Below, one piece after another: positions 1-9,982 of a DNA stretch of 64,000 bases. Numbering within the stretch: the stretch's first letter is position 1; the number at the start of each line of letters is the position of its first letter. The stretch is from Hahella sp. KA22 (GTDB lineage Bacteria > Pseudomonadota > Gammaproteobacteria > Pseudomonadales > Oleiphilaceae), in NCBI RefSeq assembly GCF_004135205.1, contig NZ_CP035490.1:4507644-4571643 (forward strand). Direction: 5' to 3'. The notes under the pieces were generated by a model that saw only the letters and a list, made by a program, of their open reading frames with translations, made no database searches and was not told the DNA's origin. Both the position numbers and the translations under genes were made by a program.

Positions 1-3000
1 GCTTCCCTGGCGCCGGCGCAGATGCGTCTGTGGTTCCTCAGCAAGATCGACGGCGGCAGCAGCGCCTACAATCTGCACATGACCGTGCGCATTAATGGCG
101 AACTGCATGCGGATCGTTTGCAGGAGGCGTTCGCCTGCGCCTCCGCGCGCCATAAGATTCTGCGCACCACCTTCCATGAAGACGAGGCTCTGGGGGCGGA
201 TGGCGCGCCCTATCAACGCATTCACCCGGAGCTGTCCTGTGAATTTCTCCAGGTCAGCGTGGAGTCCCATCCAACGGATCGACGGGAAGCGGAGGCGGAA
301 CGGCTGGCCGTGGAAGCGGCGCAGACGCCCTTCGACCTGAGTCGCGGCCCCTTGGTGCGGGTGCTGCTGGTGCGGCTGGCGCCGCGTCGCCATGTCATGT
401 TGCTGGCGATGCATCACATCATCTCCGACGGCTGGTCCATTGGCGTTCTGTTTAACGAAGTGAAGGCGTTCTATCAGGCCATCAACCCGGAAACCTTCGC
501 CCTGGACGCCGCGGCGACGCTCAGTCTGCCGCCCCTGTCCTTGCAATACGCCGACTACGCCGCCGAGCAGATTTTGCGTCTGGAGCGGCCGGAGGCGCAG
601 CGGCAACTGGAATACTGGCGCACGCAACTGGCGGACGCGCCGCCCCTGCTGGAATTGCCTCATGACCGTCCGCGCCCGGCGCAGGCGGATTTCGCCGGCG
701 ACACCTTGCCCTTTCATATCGACAGCGGCCTCACTGCGGCGTTGCGCCGCTTCGCCGACGCCGCCGGCGCCAGCCTGTTCATGGTGAGCTGCGCCGCCTT
801 CGCGGCCCTGATGAAGGTGTACAGCCGCCAGCGCGACATCGTCATCGGCGCGCCGGTGGCGAACCGCACCCGGCCCGAGCTGGAGCCGCTGATCGGCTTC
901 TTCGTGAACACTCTGGCGCTACGCATTCGCAGCAAGGAAAACTTTACTTTCAATGAGTTATTGAAGGAAGTTAAAACCGTTTCTCTTGACGCTTATGAGC
1001 ATCAGGACCCGCCTTTCAACAAAGTGGTGGAGTCGCTGGAGCTGGACCGCGCCCTCAATCACAACCCGTTGTTCCAGGTGATGTTCGTGTTGCAGAACGC
1101 GCCCACGGTGACGCGGGAAACGCCGGAACTGGAAATCACCCCGTTCCCGATTCGCCAGCAGCGCGCCGCCTTCGACCTGCTGTTCTCCCTGACCGAGTCC
1201 CAGGGACGGATGCACGGCGAGGCGGTCTACAATCGCACCCTGTTCGACCGCGCCAGCATCGAGCGCATGCTGGAGGTGTATCTGGGCCTGCTGGAGCTAT
1301 GCGTCAACCGCCCGGATGAACCGGTGTTAAGCCTGCCTCTTGCGGCCCCGGCGGAAATTCCCGCCCAGCCGGCCCAGGGGGCGACGCCTCTGCCCGCCCT
1401 GATTCAGGATCAATGCGAGCGCACTCCGGACCTGGAAGCCCTGAGCTGGAGTCCCCAGGCCGGCGCGCTGACGGAATGGTCCCGGCTCAACTCCCATGTC
1501 AGCTACGGAGAGTTCGCCCGTCTCGCCAATCAGGCGGCGGACTGGCTGCGGGAACAAGGCGTGACGGGCGGCGATGTGATCGCGCTCTGGCTGCCCCGCA
1601 GTCCCGAGCTGTTCGTGCTCAAATATGCGGCGCTGAAAATGGGCGTCGCTTACACGCCCATCGATCCCGAGTTTCCTCTGCCCCGGGTGCGGCAAATGCT
1701 GGACAGCGCCGCTCCGCGTCTGCTGGTGACAGTGAACGCGCAGCATGGTTGCGAGGACGCGCCCTGCGCCATCGCGCCGCTGCCGCAACTGTGGACGCAA
1801 CTGTCCCGTCGCCGCGCGGAACCGCCGCCGCTGCCGGACCCGGACTGCATCGCCTACATTCTGTACACCTCCGGCAGCACCGGCGTGCCTAAAGGGGTCG
1901 CCATGCCCCAGCGCGCACTGAGCAATCTGGTGGTCTGGCATCGTCAACATCCCCGTTTGAGCGCTCCCGCGCGCACGTTGCAGTTCGCCGCCGTTGGCTT
2001 CGACGTCTGCTTTCAGGAATTCGCCGCCACTCTGGCCTGCGGCGGCTCGCTGGTGCTGTGTCCGCCCCGCTTGCGGCAGGACCCGCGCGCCTTGATGGCG
2101 TTTATCCGGGAACAAAGGGTAGAGCGCCTGTTTTTACCTTTCGTCGCCTTGCAGCAACTGGCGGAGACCCTGACCGAGGACGAGCCCGGCGACAACGCCA
2201 TCGTCAGCGACAATCTGCGCGATGTGGTCACCGCCGGCGAACAGTTGCAGATCTCCGCGCCAGTGCGTCGTTTCTTCCGGCAGCGCCCGCACTGTCGCCT
2301 GCATAACCACTACGGCCCCACCGAGGCCCACGTGGTGAGCGCCCTGCAACTGGATGATCAGCCTGACCGCTGGCCTGTCCTGCCCGGCATCGGCGCCCCT
2401 CTGTGCGGCGTGCAACTGCATATTTTCAATCAACTGGGACAACCTGCGCCCCCCGGCGCGCCCGGCGAGCTTTATATTGGCGGCGTATGCCTCGCCCAGG
2501 GCTATGTCGGTCGTGACGACCTGACCGCTGAACGTTTTATCACCACCACCCTCATGAGTTCCCACGGCGAGATCAGTCAGCGCCTGTACCGCACCGGCGA
2601 TCTGGCGCGCCGCACCGCACAGGGCGATTTCCTGTATCTGGGGCGCATTGATGAACAGGTGAAAATCCGCGGCTTCCGGGTGGAGCCCGGGGAAGTGGAG
2701 GCGGTGCTGAACAGCCATGAAGACGTCAAGGCCGCTGCGGTGATCGCCCGGGACGACGGCGCCGGCATGCGCCTGCTGGCCTATGTGGAGCCCCGCCAGG
2801 TCGCCGGGTTCGACGTGGCCGACCTGCGCGCCTGGTTACGCAAACGTCTGCCCGATTACATGGCGCCCGCCCGCATCCTGACTGTGGAAAAAATGCCGGT
2901 CACCGTCAGCGGCAAGATCAACCGCCGCGCCCTGCCCGCGCCGGACGCGTTGAGCGACGTACCGGAACTGCTGGCGGAGCCGCGCAGCGCCCTGGAGCGG

Positions 3001-4635
3001 AGCCTGCATGATATGTGGAGCGAATTGCTGGCGCTGCCGCATATCGATATTCGCGCCAATTTCTTTGAGCTGGGGGGGCACAGCCTGCTGGTCACCCGCC
3101 TGTTGAACCGCATTCGCGCACGCCTGGGCGTGGACGCCACAGTCAGAGACGTCTTCGAAAATCCCAGTATCGCCGAGCTGGCGGAAAGACTGGCGACGCT
3201 GGCTCCCACTGCTACGGATGATGGCGAGCGCTTATGCGCGCAGACCCGTCCCGCCGCGCCGCCGCTTTCCTTCGCCCAGGAGCGCTTGTGGTTTCTGCAT
3301 CAACTGGAAGGCGCCGCGGCGGGATATAACATGCCTCTCGCCATGGAACTGAAAGGCCCCCTGGACGCTCCGGCGCTGCATGACAGTTTCCGCGACATCA
3401 TCGCCCGTCATGAGGTGTTGCGCACCCGTTTTCATATGGCGGGTGACGCGCCGGTGCAGGAGGTCCACAGCGACACTGCGCCGGACTGGCGCTTCTTCGA
3501 TTTGTCCACGCTGCCGGAGCCGGAGCGCGCCGAACAGGTCCGCGAACTGGCGCGCCTGGAAGCCAACTATGCATTCGATCTGAAGAGTGATCGCCTGTTG
3601 CGCATTCGTCTGGTGAAGCTGGAAGAGCAACGCCATGTGCTGCTGGCGACCATGCATCACATTATCTTCGACGGCTGGTCCAACGGCGTGTTCGTGCGGG
3701 AATTGCAGGCCTTCTATCACAGCCGGCGCACCGGTTCCGCCGCCGGCTTGCCGCCCATGCAGCTGCAATATGCGGACTTCGCCTGCTGGCAGCGCCGCCT
3801 GCTCACGCCGCAACGGGTGCAGCAGCATCTGGACTACTGGCGTCAGGAGCTGCAGGACGCGCCAGAGGCCATCCGCCTGCCCCGTCGTCCCCACAGCGAG
3901 GCGGCGGGTCTGTGCGCCCTGGCGGTGCAGGATCTGCCGGCGTCTACGGTGACTGCGTTGCAGGAATTCAATCGCCAGCAAGGCAGCTCGCTCTATATGA
4001 CCATGCTCGCCGCCTTCGCCGCCCTGTTGCAGCGTCTCAGCGGGCAGTCGGACATTGTGGTGGGAACCACGGTCGCCAACCGCAATCGCCAGGAACTGGA
4101 GAGTCTGATCGGCTTCTTCGTCAACTCGCTGCCGATCCGGCTGCGTCTGGACGCCAGCGCCAGCTTCCTGGAACTGTTGACTCAGGCGCGCGATAAAACC
4201 CTGCAGGCCCAGGCGCATCAGGAACTGCCTTTCGACCTGCTGGTGCGTTCGCTGCAATCCCCCAGAGTGGCGGGCCGCCAGCCTATCTTCCAGGTGGTGT
4301 TCGACTTCCAGAACGGCGATGCGCCGGCGTCCGCCGCGCCGCCCAAAGGAGGCTTTCTGGACGATCTGGAAGTGTCCTATCTGCCGGGACAGCGGGGCTC
4401 CGCCAAATACGATCTGGTGTTGTCCGTCAACGCCCAGGCGGAGCAAGTGCGTATTGTCTTCGAATATGACCGGGAGCGTTTTACGGCGGAGGAAATCGCC
4501 GCGCTGCAGGAGCACTACCAGCATCTGCTGGACGCCGCCGCGCAACGACCCGGAGACAGTCTGCTGTCCCTGGCCGGCGCGGATGGCAAGCCCGCCACCG
4601 GCGAAGCGGACGCGGCGGAGGAGTTTGATTTTTAA
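1..4635 (+). CDS. Nonribosomal peptide synthetase, C-A-T-C (5' end outside window)
   Basis: The frame is open from base 1 and begins inside the first condensation motif (PAQMRLWFL), so the start lies upstream. Residues are counted from base 1. The first C domain (about 1-440) has the catalytic HHIISDG at 138-144. The A domain (about 455-970) has YTSGSTG at 622. The carrier domain has phosphopantetheinyl Ser 1028 in GGHSLL. A second C domain (about 1075-1510) has HHIIFDG at 1219-1225. There is no A domain after the last C and no thioesterase, so the chain must pass to another protein, most simply the A-T-TE enzyme at 6536. Aligning the A pocket by eye with GrsA gives D-V-Q-F-V-A-H-V-V-K, close to the published proline code. 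Proline is therefore the predicted substrate, by inference. Confidence 0.95.
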   Translation, partial: ASLAPAQMRLWFLSKIDGGSSAYNLHMTVRINGELHADRLQEAFACASARHKILRTTFHEDEALGADGAPYQRIHPELSCEFLQVSVESHPTDRREAEAERLAVEAAQTPFDLSRGPLVRVLLVRLAPRRHVMLLAMHHIISDGWSIGVLFNEVKAFYQAINPETFALDAAATLSLPPLSLQYADYAAEQILRLERPEAQRQLEYWRTQLADAPPLLELPHDRPRPAQADFAGDTLPFHIDSGLTAALRRFADAAGASLFMVSCAAFAALMKVYSRQRDIVIGAPVANRTRPELEPLIGFFVNTLALRIRSKENFTFNELLKEVKTVSLDAYEHQDPPFNKVVESLELDRALNHNPLFQVMFVLQNAPTVTRETPELEITPFPIRQQRAAFDLLFSLTESQGRMHGEAVYNRTLFDRASIERMLEVYLGLLELCVNRPDEPVLSLPLAAPAEIPAQPAQGATPLPALIQDQCERTPDLEALSWSPQAGALTEWSRLNSHVSYGEFARLANQAADWLREQGVTGGDVIALWLPRSPELFVLKYAALKMGVAYTPIDPEFPLPRVRQMLDSAAPRLLVTVNAQHGCEDAPCAIAPLPQLWTQLSRRRAEPPPLPDPDCIAYILYTSGSTGVPKGVAMPQRALSNLVVWHRQHPRLSAPARTLQFAAVGFDVCFQEFAATLACGGSLVLCPPRLRQDPRALMAFIREQRVERLFLPFVALQQLAETLTEDEPGDNAIVSDNLRDVVTAGEQLQISAPVRRFFRQRPHCRLHNHYGPTEAHVVSALQLDDQPDRWPVLPGIGAPLCGVQLHIFNQLGQPAPPGAPGELYIGGVCLAQGYVGRDDLTAERFITTTLMSSHGEISQRLYRTGDLARRTAQGDFLYLGRIDEQVKIRGFRVEPGEVEAVLNSHEDVKAAAVIARDDGAGMRLLAYVEPRQVAGFDVADLRAWLRKRLPDYMAPARILTVEKMPVTVSGKINRRALPAPDALSDVPELLAEPRSALERSLHDMWSELLALPHIDIRANFFELGGHSLLVTRLLNRIRARLGVDATVRDVFENPSIAELAERLATLAPTATDDGERLCAQTRPAAPPLSFAQERLWFLHQLEGAAAGYNMPLAMELKGPLDAPALHDSFRDIIARHEVLRTRFHMAGDAPVQEVHSDTAPDWRFFDLSTLPEPERAEQVRELARLEANYAFDLKSDRLLRIRLVKLEEQRHVLLATMHHIIFDGWSNGVFVRELQAFYHSRRTGSAAGLPPMQLQYADFACWQRRLLTPQRVQQHLDYWRQELQDAPEAIRLPRRPHSEAAGLCALAVQDLPASTVTALQEFNRQQGSSLYMTMLAAFAALLQRLSGQSDIVVGTTVANRNRQELESLIGFFVNSLPIRLRLDASASFLELLTQARDKTLQAQAHQELPFDLLVRSLQSPRVAGRQPIFQVVFDFQNGDAPASAAPPKGGFLDDLEVSYLPGQRGSAKYDLVLSVNAQAEQVRIVFEYDRERFTAEEIAALQEHYQHLLDAAAQRPGDSLLSLAGADGKPATGEADAAEEFDF

Positions 4636-4773
4636 ATTTATGCAGGATTTCTAAGCGACCTGAACAGGTCTCTGCGGCTGAGTACAGATGTCCAGCGCGA
4701 GCCAATAACAATAAAGACCCGCCGCCGGCAAACAGCGGTGACGCGGCGGGCTAACAAGGAAGGAAAAGCGGAT

Positions 4774-6465
4774 ATGATCGATTGCCTGATTGTCGGAACC
4801 AATATGCCGCCCACTCCCGAACACGTGGAGATGGTGCGTTCCGTCGATAATCACGGCGGCGCCTGGCGCGACCTGCGGCTGGCCTTTGTGGAGCATCAGG
4901 GGCAGCCGTATACGGCGCTGGATTTGATTAACCATATCTATGACGAAGCCGGCCAGTCCCATCGACAGTTCAACAACCTCGACTTTCTCTGGCCGGCGGT
5001 GACCTATCTGGCGTCATTCCTGCGCCGGCGCGGCTTCACCGTGGACTGGGTCAACCTGTTTCAACAGGAAAAAGACGAGATGCGCCGCATACTGCGCAGC
5101 GGTCAGGTGCGCACGGTAGCGGTCACCACCACGCTGTATGTGTCGCCGCAGCCCATGATCGAAGTGATCAAGTTCGTCCGCGAGCACAGCGACGCCCATA
5201 TCATCGTCGGCGGGCCCTATATCTCCGGTCAGGCGGAGGTGCGCAACGCAGACGAGCTGGCCAGTCTGTTTGAATACCTGGGGGCGGATACCTACGTGAT
5301 CAGCTCCGAGGGCGAACAGGCGCTGGCGCATATCATCAGCGCGCTGCAAAAAGGAGAGCCCCTGGACGGCGTCGCCAATCTGGCCATCCGCGATCCCAAA
5401 AGCCTGCTGCGGCCGTTTTCCCGTACCCTGGTGGAGACGGAGTACAACCCTCTGGAGGAAAACCCCGTCGACTATGGCCTGTTTCCGCCGGATCAGCTGT
5501 CCCAGTTTATTTCTCTGCGCACCGCCAAATCCTGTCCCTACAGCTGCGCGTTCTGCGGCTTTCCGCAACGGGCGGGCGCTTACAAAACCCTGGCGCCGGA
5601 CTTGGTGGAGCAGGAGCTGGACCGTATCGCCGCGCTGGGTAATGTGGACACCCTCACCTTTCTCGACGACACCTTCAACGTGCCGAAAAAGCGCTTCAAG
5701 GAAATCCTGCGCCTGATGATCCGCAAGCAGTACGGCTTCCGCTGGAATTCGTTTTACCGCAGCGATCAGGGGGATTATGAAACCATCCAGTTGATGCGCG
5801 AGGCGGGCTGCGAAGGGGTCTTTCTGGGCATTGAATCCGGCAGCGACACCATGCTCAAAAACATGAATAAAACCGCGCGCCGGCGTAATTTCGCCGAGGC
5901 GATTCCGCAATTGCAGGCTGCCGGTATTTCCGCCCACGCCAGCTTGATTGTCGGCTTCCCCGGCGAAACCGAAGACACTATTCGGGAAACGCAATCCCTG
6001 ATCGAGCAAAGCAAGCCGGACTTCTACCGCGCCCAGTTGTGGTACTGCGATCCGCTGACGCCCATCTGGAAAAACCGCCAGGAGTACGACCTGGAAGGCA
6101 ACGGTTTCTCCTGGCGCCACCGCACCATGAACAGTGAAACCGCCTGCGACTGGGTGGAGCGTTTGTTCTTCGATATTCGCAATTCCACCTGGTTGCCCCA
6201 GCACGGATTCGAACAATGGTCTACTTTCTATCTGCAGCGTCGCGGTTATACCCGCAAGCAGGTGATCGACTATGTGGCCTTGTTCAATTCCACCATCAAG
6301 GCGCAGATGGCCGATCCCACGTTGAAGACGATTCCCGCGCCGATACTGCAGCGCATGCGCACTCTATTGTTGGAAAAAACCACGGATGACGCTTTTATGG
6401 CGAATATCCATCATAGAAGTAACGAGACAGTCAGCCAGGACGCGCTGGAGAGCTTTGCTTTCTAG
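4774..6465 (+). CDS. B12-binding radical SAM enzyme, PhpK-like methyltransferase family
   Basis: A 563-residue protein. The ATG at 4774 is chosen because a strong AAGGAAGGA ribosome site (4756-4764) precedes it; a GTG at 4738 is possible but has none. The N-terminal half looks like a cobalamin-binding Rossmann domain (VGGPYISG), without an obvious DxHxxG. The radical SAM cluster motif is CPYSCAFC, with Cys 254, 258 and 261, followed by a TIM-barrel region with GIESGS and VGFPGET. The opening MIDCLIVG and the FLWPAVTYL region recall the PhpK family of P- or C-methyltransferases often found beside NRPS genes; that assignment is from memory. Its place between two NRPS genes suggests it methylates a carrier-bound residue or the finished peptide. 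The acceptor is unknown. Confidence 0.88.
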   Translation: MIDCLIVGTNMPPTPEHVEMVRSVDNHGGAWRDLRLAFVEHQGQPYTALDLINHIYDEAGQSHRQFNNLDFLWPAVTYLASFLRRRGFTVDWVNLFQQEKDEMRRILRSGQVRTVAVTTTLYVSPQPMIEVIKFVREHSDAHIIVGGPYISGQAEVRNADELASLFEYLGADTYVISSEGEQALAHIISALQKGEPLDGVANLAIRDPKSLLRPFSRTLVETEYNPLEENPVDYGLFPPDQLSQFISLRTAKSCPYSCAFCGFPQRAGAYKTLAPDLVEQELDRIAALGNVDTLTFLDDTFNVPKKRFKEILRLMIRKQYGFRWNSFYRSDQGDYETIQLMREAGCEGVFLGIESGSDTMLKNMNKTARRRNFAEAIPQLQAAGISAHASLIVGFPGETEDTIRETQSLIEQSKPDFYRAQLWYCDPLTPIWKNRQEYDLEGNGFSWRHRTMNSETACDWVERLFFDIRNSTWLPQHGFEQWSTFYLQRRGYTRKQVIDYVALFNSTIKAQMADPTLKTIPAPILQRMRTLLLEKTTDDAFMANIHHRSNETVSQDALESFAF

Positions 6466-6535
6466 TGCGGTTGCGCGGTCGGCGACCATAACAATAAGAC
6501 TCTCATGAACGGAACAAGGAAAATAAGGAAAGACC

Positions 6536-9500
6536 ATGGCGCAACAAGAAAGCGGTTTTCTGCTTGACGCAAACTCACTCGCGGCAAGGGACTACTGGCG
6601 CAAATCCCTGACCAAGGCCATCAGTCCCAGCAACCTGCCTCGCGATTACGACCTCCCCCATAAAGGTCCCAAGTCTTATCAGATATACGGTCTGGCGCTG
6701 GACAGCCATCTTTACGACCTCATCATGAAGGTCAGCAAAGGCGGGCACTTTCTTATTTACACGATCGTCACCGCCGGCGTGCAGTTGTGCCTGCAGCGTT
6801 ACAATCAGGCCTTTTCTTCCGATGGCGACTTCGGCGGCGTCGAGACGCTGGTCACCGGTTCGCCGGCGCGACGGGAGGAAAACGGCGCCGGGCATGACTT
6901 TGTTAACGCTCTGCCCATCATCAACAACATTGATCCCGAGGCGTCGTTCAAGACCCTGTTGCTGCAAACCCGCTCGCAGCTGCTGGACGCTTATCAGCAT
7001 CAGCATTATCAGTGGCGGGAAATGGCGGAAGATTTTGGTCTGTCCTGGCGTCACCACTGCCCGCTGTTCGACGTGGCGGCCCATTACGACGCCCTGCACG
7101 GCGAGCTGCCCGCCAACCTGAACAACGACGTCACCGTGAATCTGCTGCAGCGGGCCGGCACGCTCAGTTTCTCTATCGCCTACAACGAGTCGCGCTTTCA
7201 TCTGCATCGCATCGAACTGTTCGCCGAGCACCTGCAGCAAGTGTTGACCATGGCGTTGGAGCAGCCGGACCTACCGGTGAAACAACTGGACATGCTCACC
7301 ACCCGCGACTGGAGTCTGCTGGCCAGTTTCAACCTCACCGAGCAGGCGACGCCCGCCAACGCCAATGTGCTGACCCAGTTCCGCGAAGTGGTGTCCCGCT
7401 ACGGTGGGCATATCGCGCTGCAGACGCCCGGCGTGCAGTTGTGCTACCGCATGCTGGACGAACAATCCAATCAACTGGCGCGGGAGCTGCAAATCTCCGG
7501 TCTGGAAAAAGGCGGCCTGGTAGGCGTCTGCTGCCGCCCCGGCTGCGATATGGTGATCGCGCTGCTGGCGGCGCTGAAGGCCGGCGGCGCCTTTCTGCCG
7601 CTGGACCCGGATTATCCGGCGGAGCGCCTGCGCTATATGGCGGAAGACTCCGGCTGTCGCCTGTTCCTGGTGGAAAGTCCGGAGGTGGATGCGCCCTTCA
7701 TTGAGGTGCTGGAAGATCGCGGCGGCTCCGTCATTTATCTCGACGATATCACCTCCTGGCGCCAGCAGTCGCCGCGGCCTCTGGATTACGCGCCCGCCCC
7801 TGACGCCGCCGCTTACATGATCTATACCTCCGGCTCCACCGGCGCGCCCAAAGGCGCTTTGCTGCATCACAGCGGCTTGATCAACATGCTGGAAGCGCAT
7901 ATCAAGGCGTTCAGATTACGCAGCGACAGCCGGGTATTGCAGGTGGCGTCATTCAGTTTCGACGCCGCAGTGTCGGAAATCTTCACCGCTCTGTGCGCCG
8001 GCGCCCGTCTGGTGCTGGCGCCCCGCGACCGCATCATGCCTGGACCGGATCTGGCTCAGGCGCTACAGGAGTTTGAAGTCACCCACATTACTCTGACGCC
8101 GTCGTCTCTGGCGCTGCTGCCGGAGGACGCTGCTCCCGGCCTGCAAACCCTGGTGGTGGCGGGGGAACCCTGTCCGGCGGATCTGGTTCCGAAATGGAGC
8201 AAGGGCCGCCTGATGATCAACGCTTACGGTCCCACGGAGGCGACGGTCTGCGCCACTCTCGGCGAAGTGGTGTACAGCGGTCTGCCGCCGGATGTGGGCC
8301 AGCCGATTCAGAATATGCAGTGCCATGTGGTCGACGCGCTGGACCGTCCCTGCCCGGTAGGCGTGCCTGGCGAGCTGCTGATCTCCGGCGTTGGCCTGGC
8401 CCTGGGCTACCATAACCGTCCAGAACTGAACGACGCCCGTTTCGTGGAGCTGGCGCTGCCCGGGTTATCCGCGCCAAGGCGCTATTACCGCAGCGGCGAC
8501 CGCGCGCGCTGGCGTCCGGACGGCGCATTGGATTTGCTCGGCAGAACGGATCGTCAGTTCAAGGTGCGCGGTTTCCGTATCGAAGCCGGCGAGCTGGAAA
8601 CCCAACTGCTGAGCCGGGAGGATATTCAACAAGCCGCCGTCGTCGCCCAGGGCGAAGAGGCGGAGCGCCGTCTGCTGGCCTATGTGGTGCTGGCGCGCAC
8701 GGCGAAAAAAGGCGAGTTGCAGACGGAAGCCATTCTGGCCTATCTGCGCGAGCGCCTGCCCCCTTACATGCTGCCTGATCTGCTGGTTCCGCTGGATGCG
8801 CTGCCGCTGACGCCTTCCGGCAAGACGGATTACGCCGCCCTGGAAGGCATGCATGCCGCCGCATCGCAAAATGAATTTGTCGCGCCGCGCGATGACGTGG
8901 AGTTGGGCGTGGCGCGCATCTGGGAACGTTTGCTGGAGCGCAGCCCGGTGGGCGTGACGGACAACTTTTTCGCCCTGGGCGGATTCTCTCTGTTGGCGGT
9001 GCGCTTGATGAGCGCGATTCAGCAGGAGTTTCATGTCGCCCTGCCCCTGACCACTCTGTTTCAGCATCCGACCGTGGAGAAACTGGCGGAGCAGGTGCGC
9101 AGCGCCCGCAAAGCCCACCCTGAAGACTGGTCGCCGCTGGTGACGCTGACCGCCCGCGGCGAACATCCGCCGCTGTTCTGCGTGCACCCTACCGGCGCCA
9201 CGGTGCTGTGTTATTACCATCTGGCCGCCAGTTTGGGAGAAAAACGTCCCTTTATTGGAGTGCAGGCCCGAGGCATCGAGCCGGAGCAGCTCCCCTTCGA
9301 CAATATCCCGGACATGGCGGCGTATTACGCCGACGCGTTGTGCGAGCGTCAGCCCACCGGACCGTTTTATCTGGCGGGATGGTCCTTCGGCGGCGTGGCG
9401 GTATTCGAGGTCGCCCGCGTATTGCAGGCGCGGGGTCGTGAGGTCGCCTTCCTGGGTCTGCTGGACTCTTACTCGCCGGACGTGTTCGATGGCGGATTCG

Positions 9501-9982
9501 AAGCCCACGACGATGCGGAAATCATCAGCTCGCTGCTGGGCGGCATTGCGGATGTGGACCCGGACACCCTGCGCGGCCTGTCCACGGAAGAACAATTGCA
9601 GGCGGCCATTCAAGCCACCCGGGAGGCCCAGGCGCTGCCCCAGGGATTCAGCCTGGAGCAGGCGCGTCGCATTCTGCAGGTGAGCAAGTTGAACTACCAT
9701 GCAGTGGAGTCCTATCAGCCGCAGCCGTACAACGGCAAGATTACGCTATTCCGCCCTCTCGGGGAGGAGCATCTGGCGAAATCCGTATGCCCGGACGATC
9801 CCGGTCTGGGCTGGTCCAAGTGGGCGCAACGGGGCGTGGAGGTGGAGTACGTTCCTGGTCGGCACCAGACCATGGTGCAACCGCCCAATGTTGAAACGTT
9901 GGCCACTCGTTTGCTGGCGCATCTCCAGCAGGCGGAGTCCTTTACTCCCATGACGACGGAACGGAAGGAGCAGACAGCATGA
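6536..9982 (+). CDS. Nonribosomal peptide synthetase, half-C-A-T-TE (terminal module)
   Basis: A 1148-residue terminal module with ribosome site AAGGAAAG. The first 260 residues resemble only the C-terminal half of a condensation domain, and no HHxxxDG is present. The A domain has YTSGSTG at 430 and its A10 lysine in PSGKTDY. The carrier Ser is 818 in GGFSLL, where Phe replaces the usual His. A type I thioesterase follows, with nucleophile Ser 950 in GWSFGG and a late GRHQTM that could supply the catalytic His. The pocket read by eye is D-A-S-T-V-A-A-V-C-K, which matches a published tyrosine code. The intact final C domain of the protein at 1-4635 probably makes the peptide bond, and this TE releases the product by hydrolysis or cyclisation. 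Confidence 0.94.
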   Translation: MAQQESGFLLDANSLAARDYWRKSLTKAISPSNLPRDYDLPHKGPKSYQIYGLALDSHLYDLIMKVSKGGHFLIYTIVTAGVQLCLQRYNQAFSSDGDFGGVETLVTGSPARREENGAGHDFVNALPIINNIDPEASFKTLLLQTRSQLLDAYQHQHYQWREMAEDFGLSWRHHCPLFDVAAHYDALHGELPANLNNDVTVNLLQRAGTLSFSIAYNESRFHLHRIELFAEHLQQVLTMALEQPDLPVKQLDMLTTRDWSLLASFNLTEQATPANANVLTQFREVVSRYGGHIALQTPGVQLCYRMLDEQSNQLARELQISGLEKGGLVGVCCRPGCDMVIALLAALKAGGAFLPLDPDYPAERLRYMAEDSGCRLFLVESPEVDAPFIEVLEDRGGSVIYLDDITSWRQQSPRPLDYAPAPDAAAYMIYTSGSTGAPKGALLHHSGLINMLEAHIKAFRLRSDSRVLQVASFSFDAAVSEIFTALCAGARLVLAPRDRIMPGPDLAQALQEFEVTHITLTPSSLALLPEDAAPGLQTLVVAGEPCPADLVPKWSKGRLMINAYGPTEATVCATLGEVVYSGLPPDVGQPIQNMQCHVVDALDRPCPVGVPGELLISGVGLALGYHNRPELNDARFVELALPGLSAPRRYYRSGDRARWRPDGALDLLGRTDRQFKVRGFRIEAGELETQLLSREDIQQAAVVAQGEEAERRLLAYVVLARTAKKGELQTEAILAYLRERLPPYMLPDLLVPLDALPLTPSGKTDYAALEGMHAAASQNEFVAPRDDVELGVARIWERLLERSPVGVTDNFFALGGFSLLAVRLMSAIQQEFHVALPLTTLFQHPTVEKLAEQVRSARKAHPEDWSPLVTLTARGEHPPLFCVHPTGATVLCYYHLAASLGEKRPFIGVQARGIEPEQLPFDNIPDMAAYYADALCERQPTGPFYLAGWSFGGVAVFEVARVLQARGREVAFLGLLDSYSPDVFDGGFEAHDDAEIISSLLGGIADVDPDTLRGLSTEEQLQAAIQATREAQALPQGFSLEQARRILQVSKLNYHAVESYQPQPYNGKITLFRPLGEEHLAKSVCPDDPGLGWSKWAQRGVEVEYVPGRHQTMVQPPNVETLATRLLAHLQQAESFTPMTTERKEQTA

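Noticed and set aside
1327-4545. Long minus-strand open frames beneath the NRPS gene (for example 1327-2115 and 3232-4545)
   Set aside because: They are shadows of GC-rich coding sequence on the other strand, have no ribosome sites, and have Gln/Arg/His-rich compositions with no recognisable domains.
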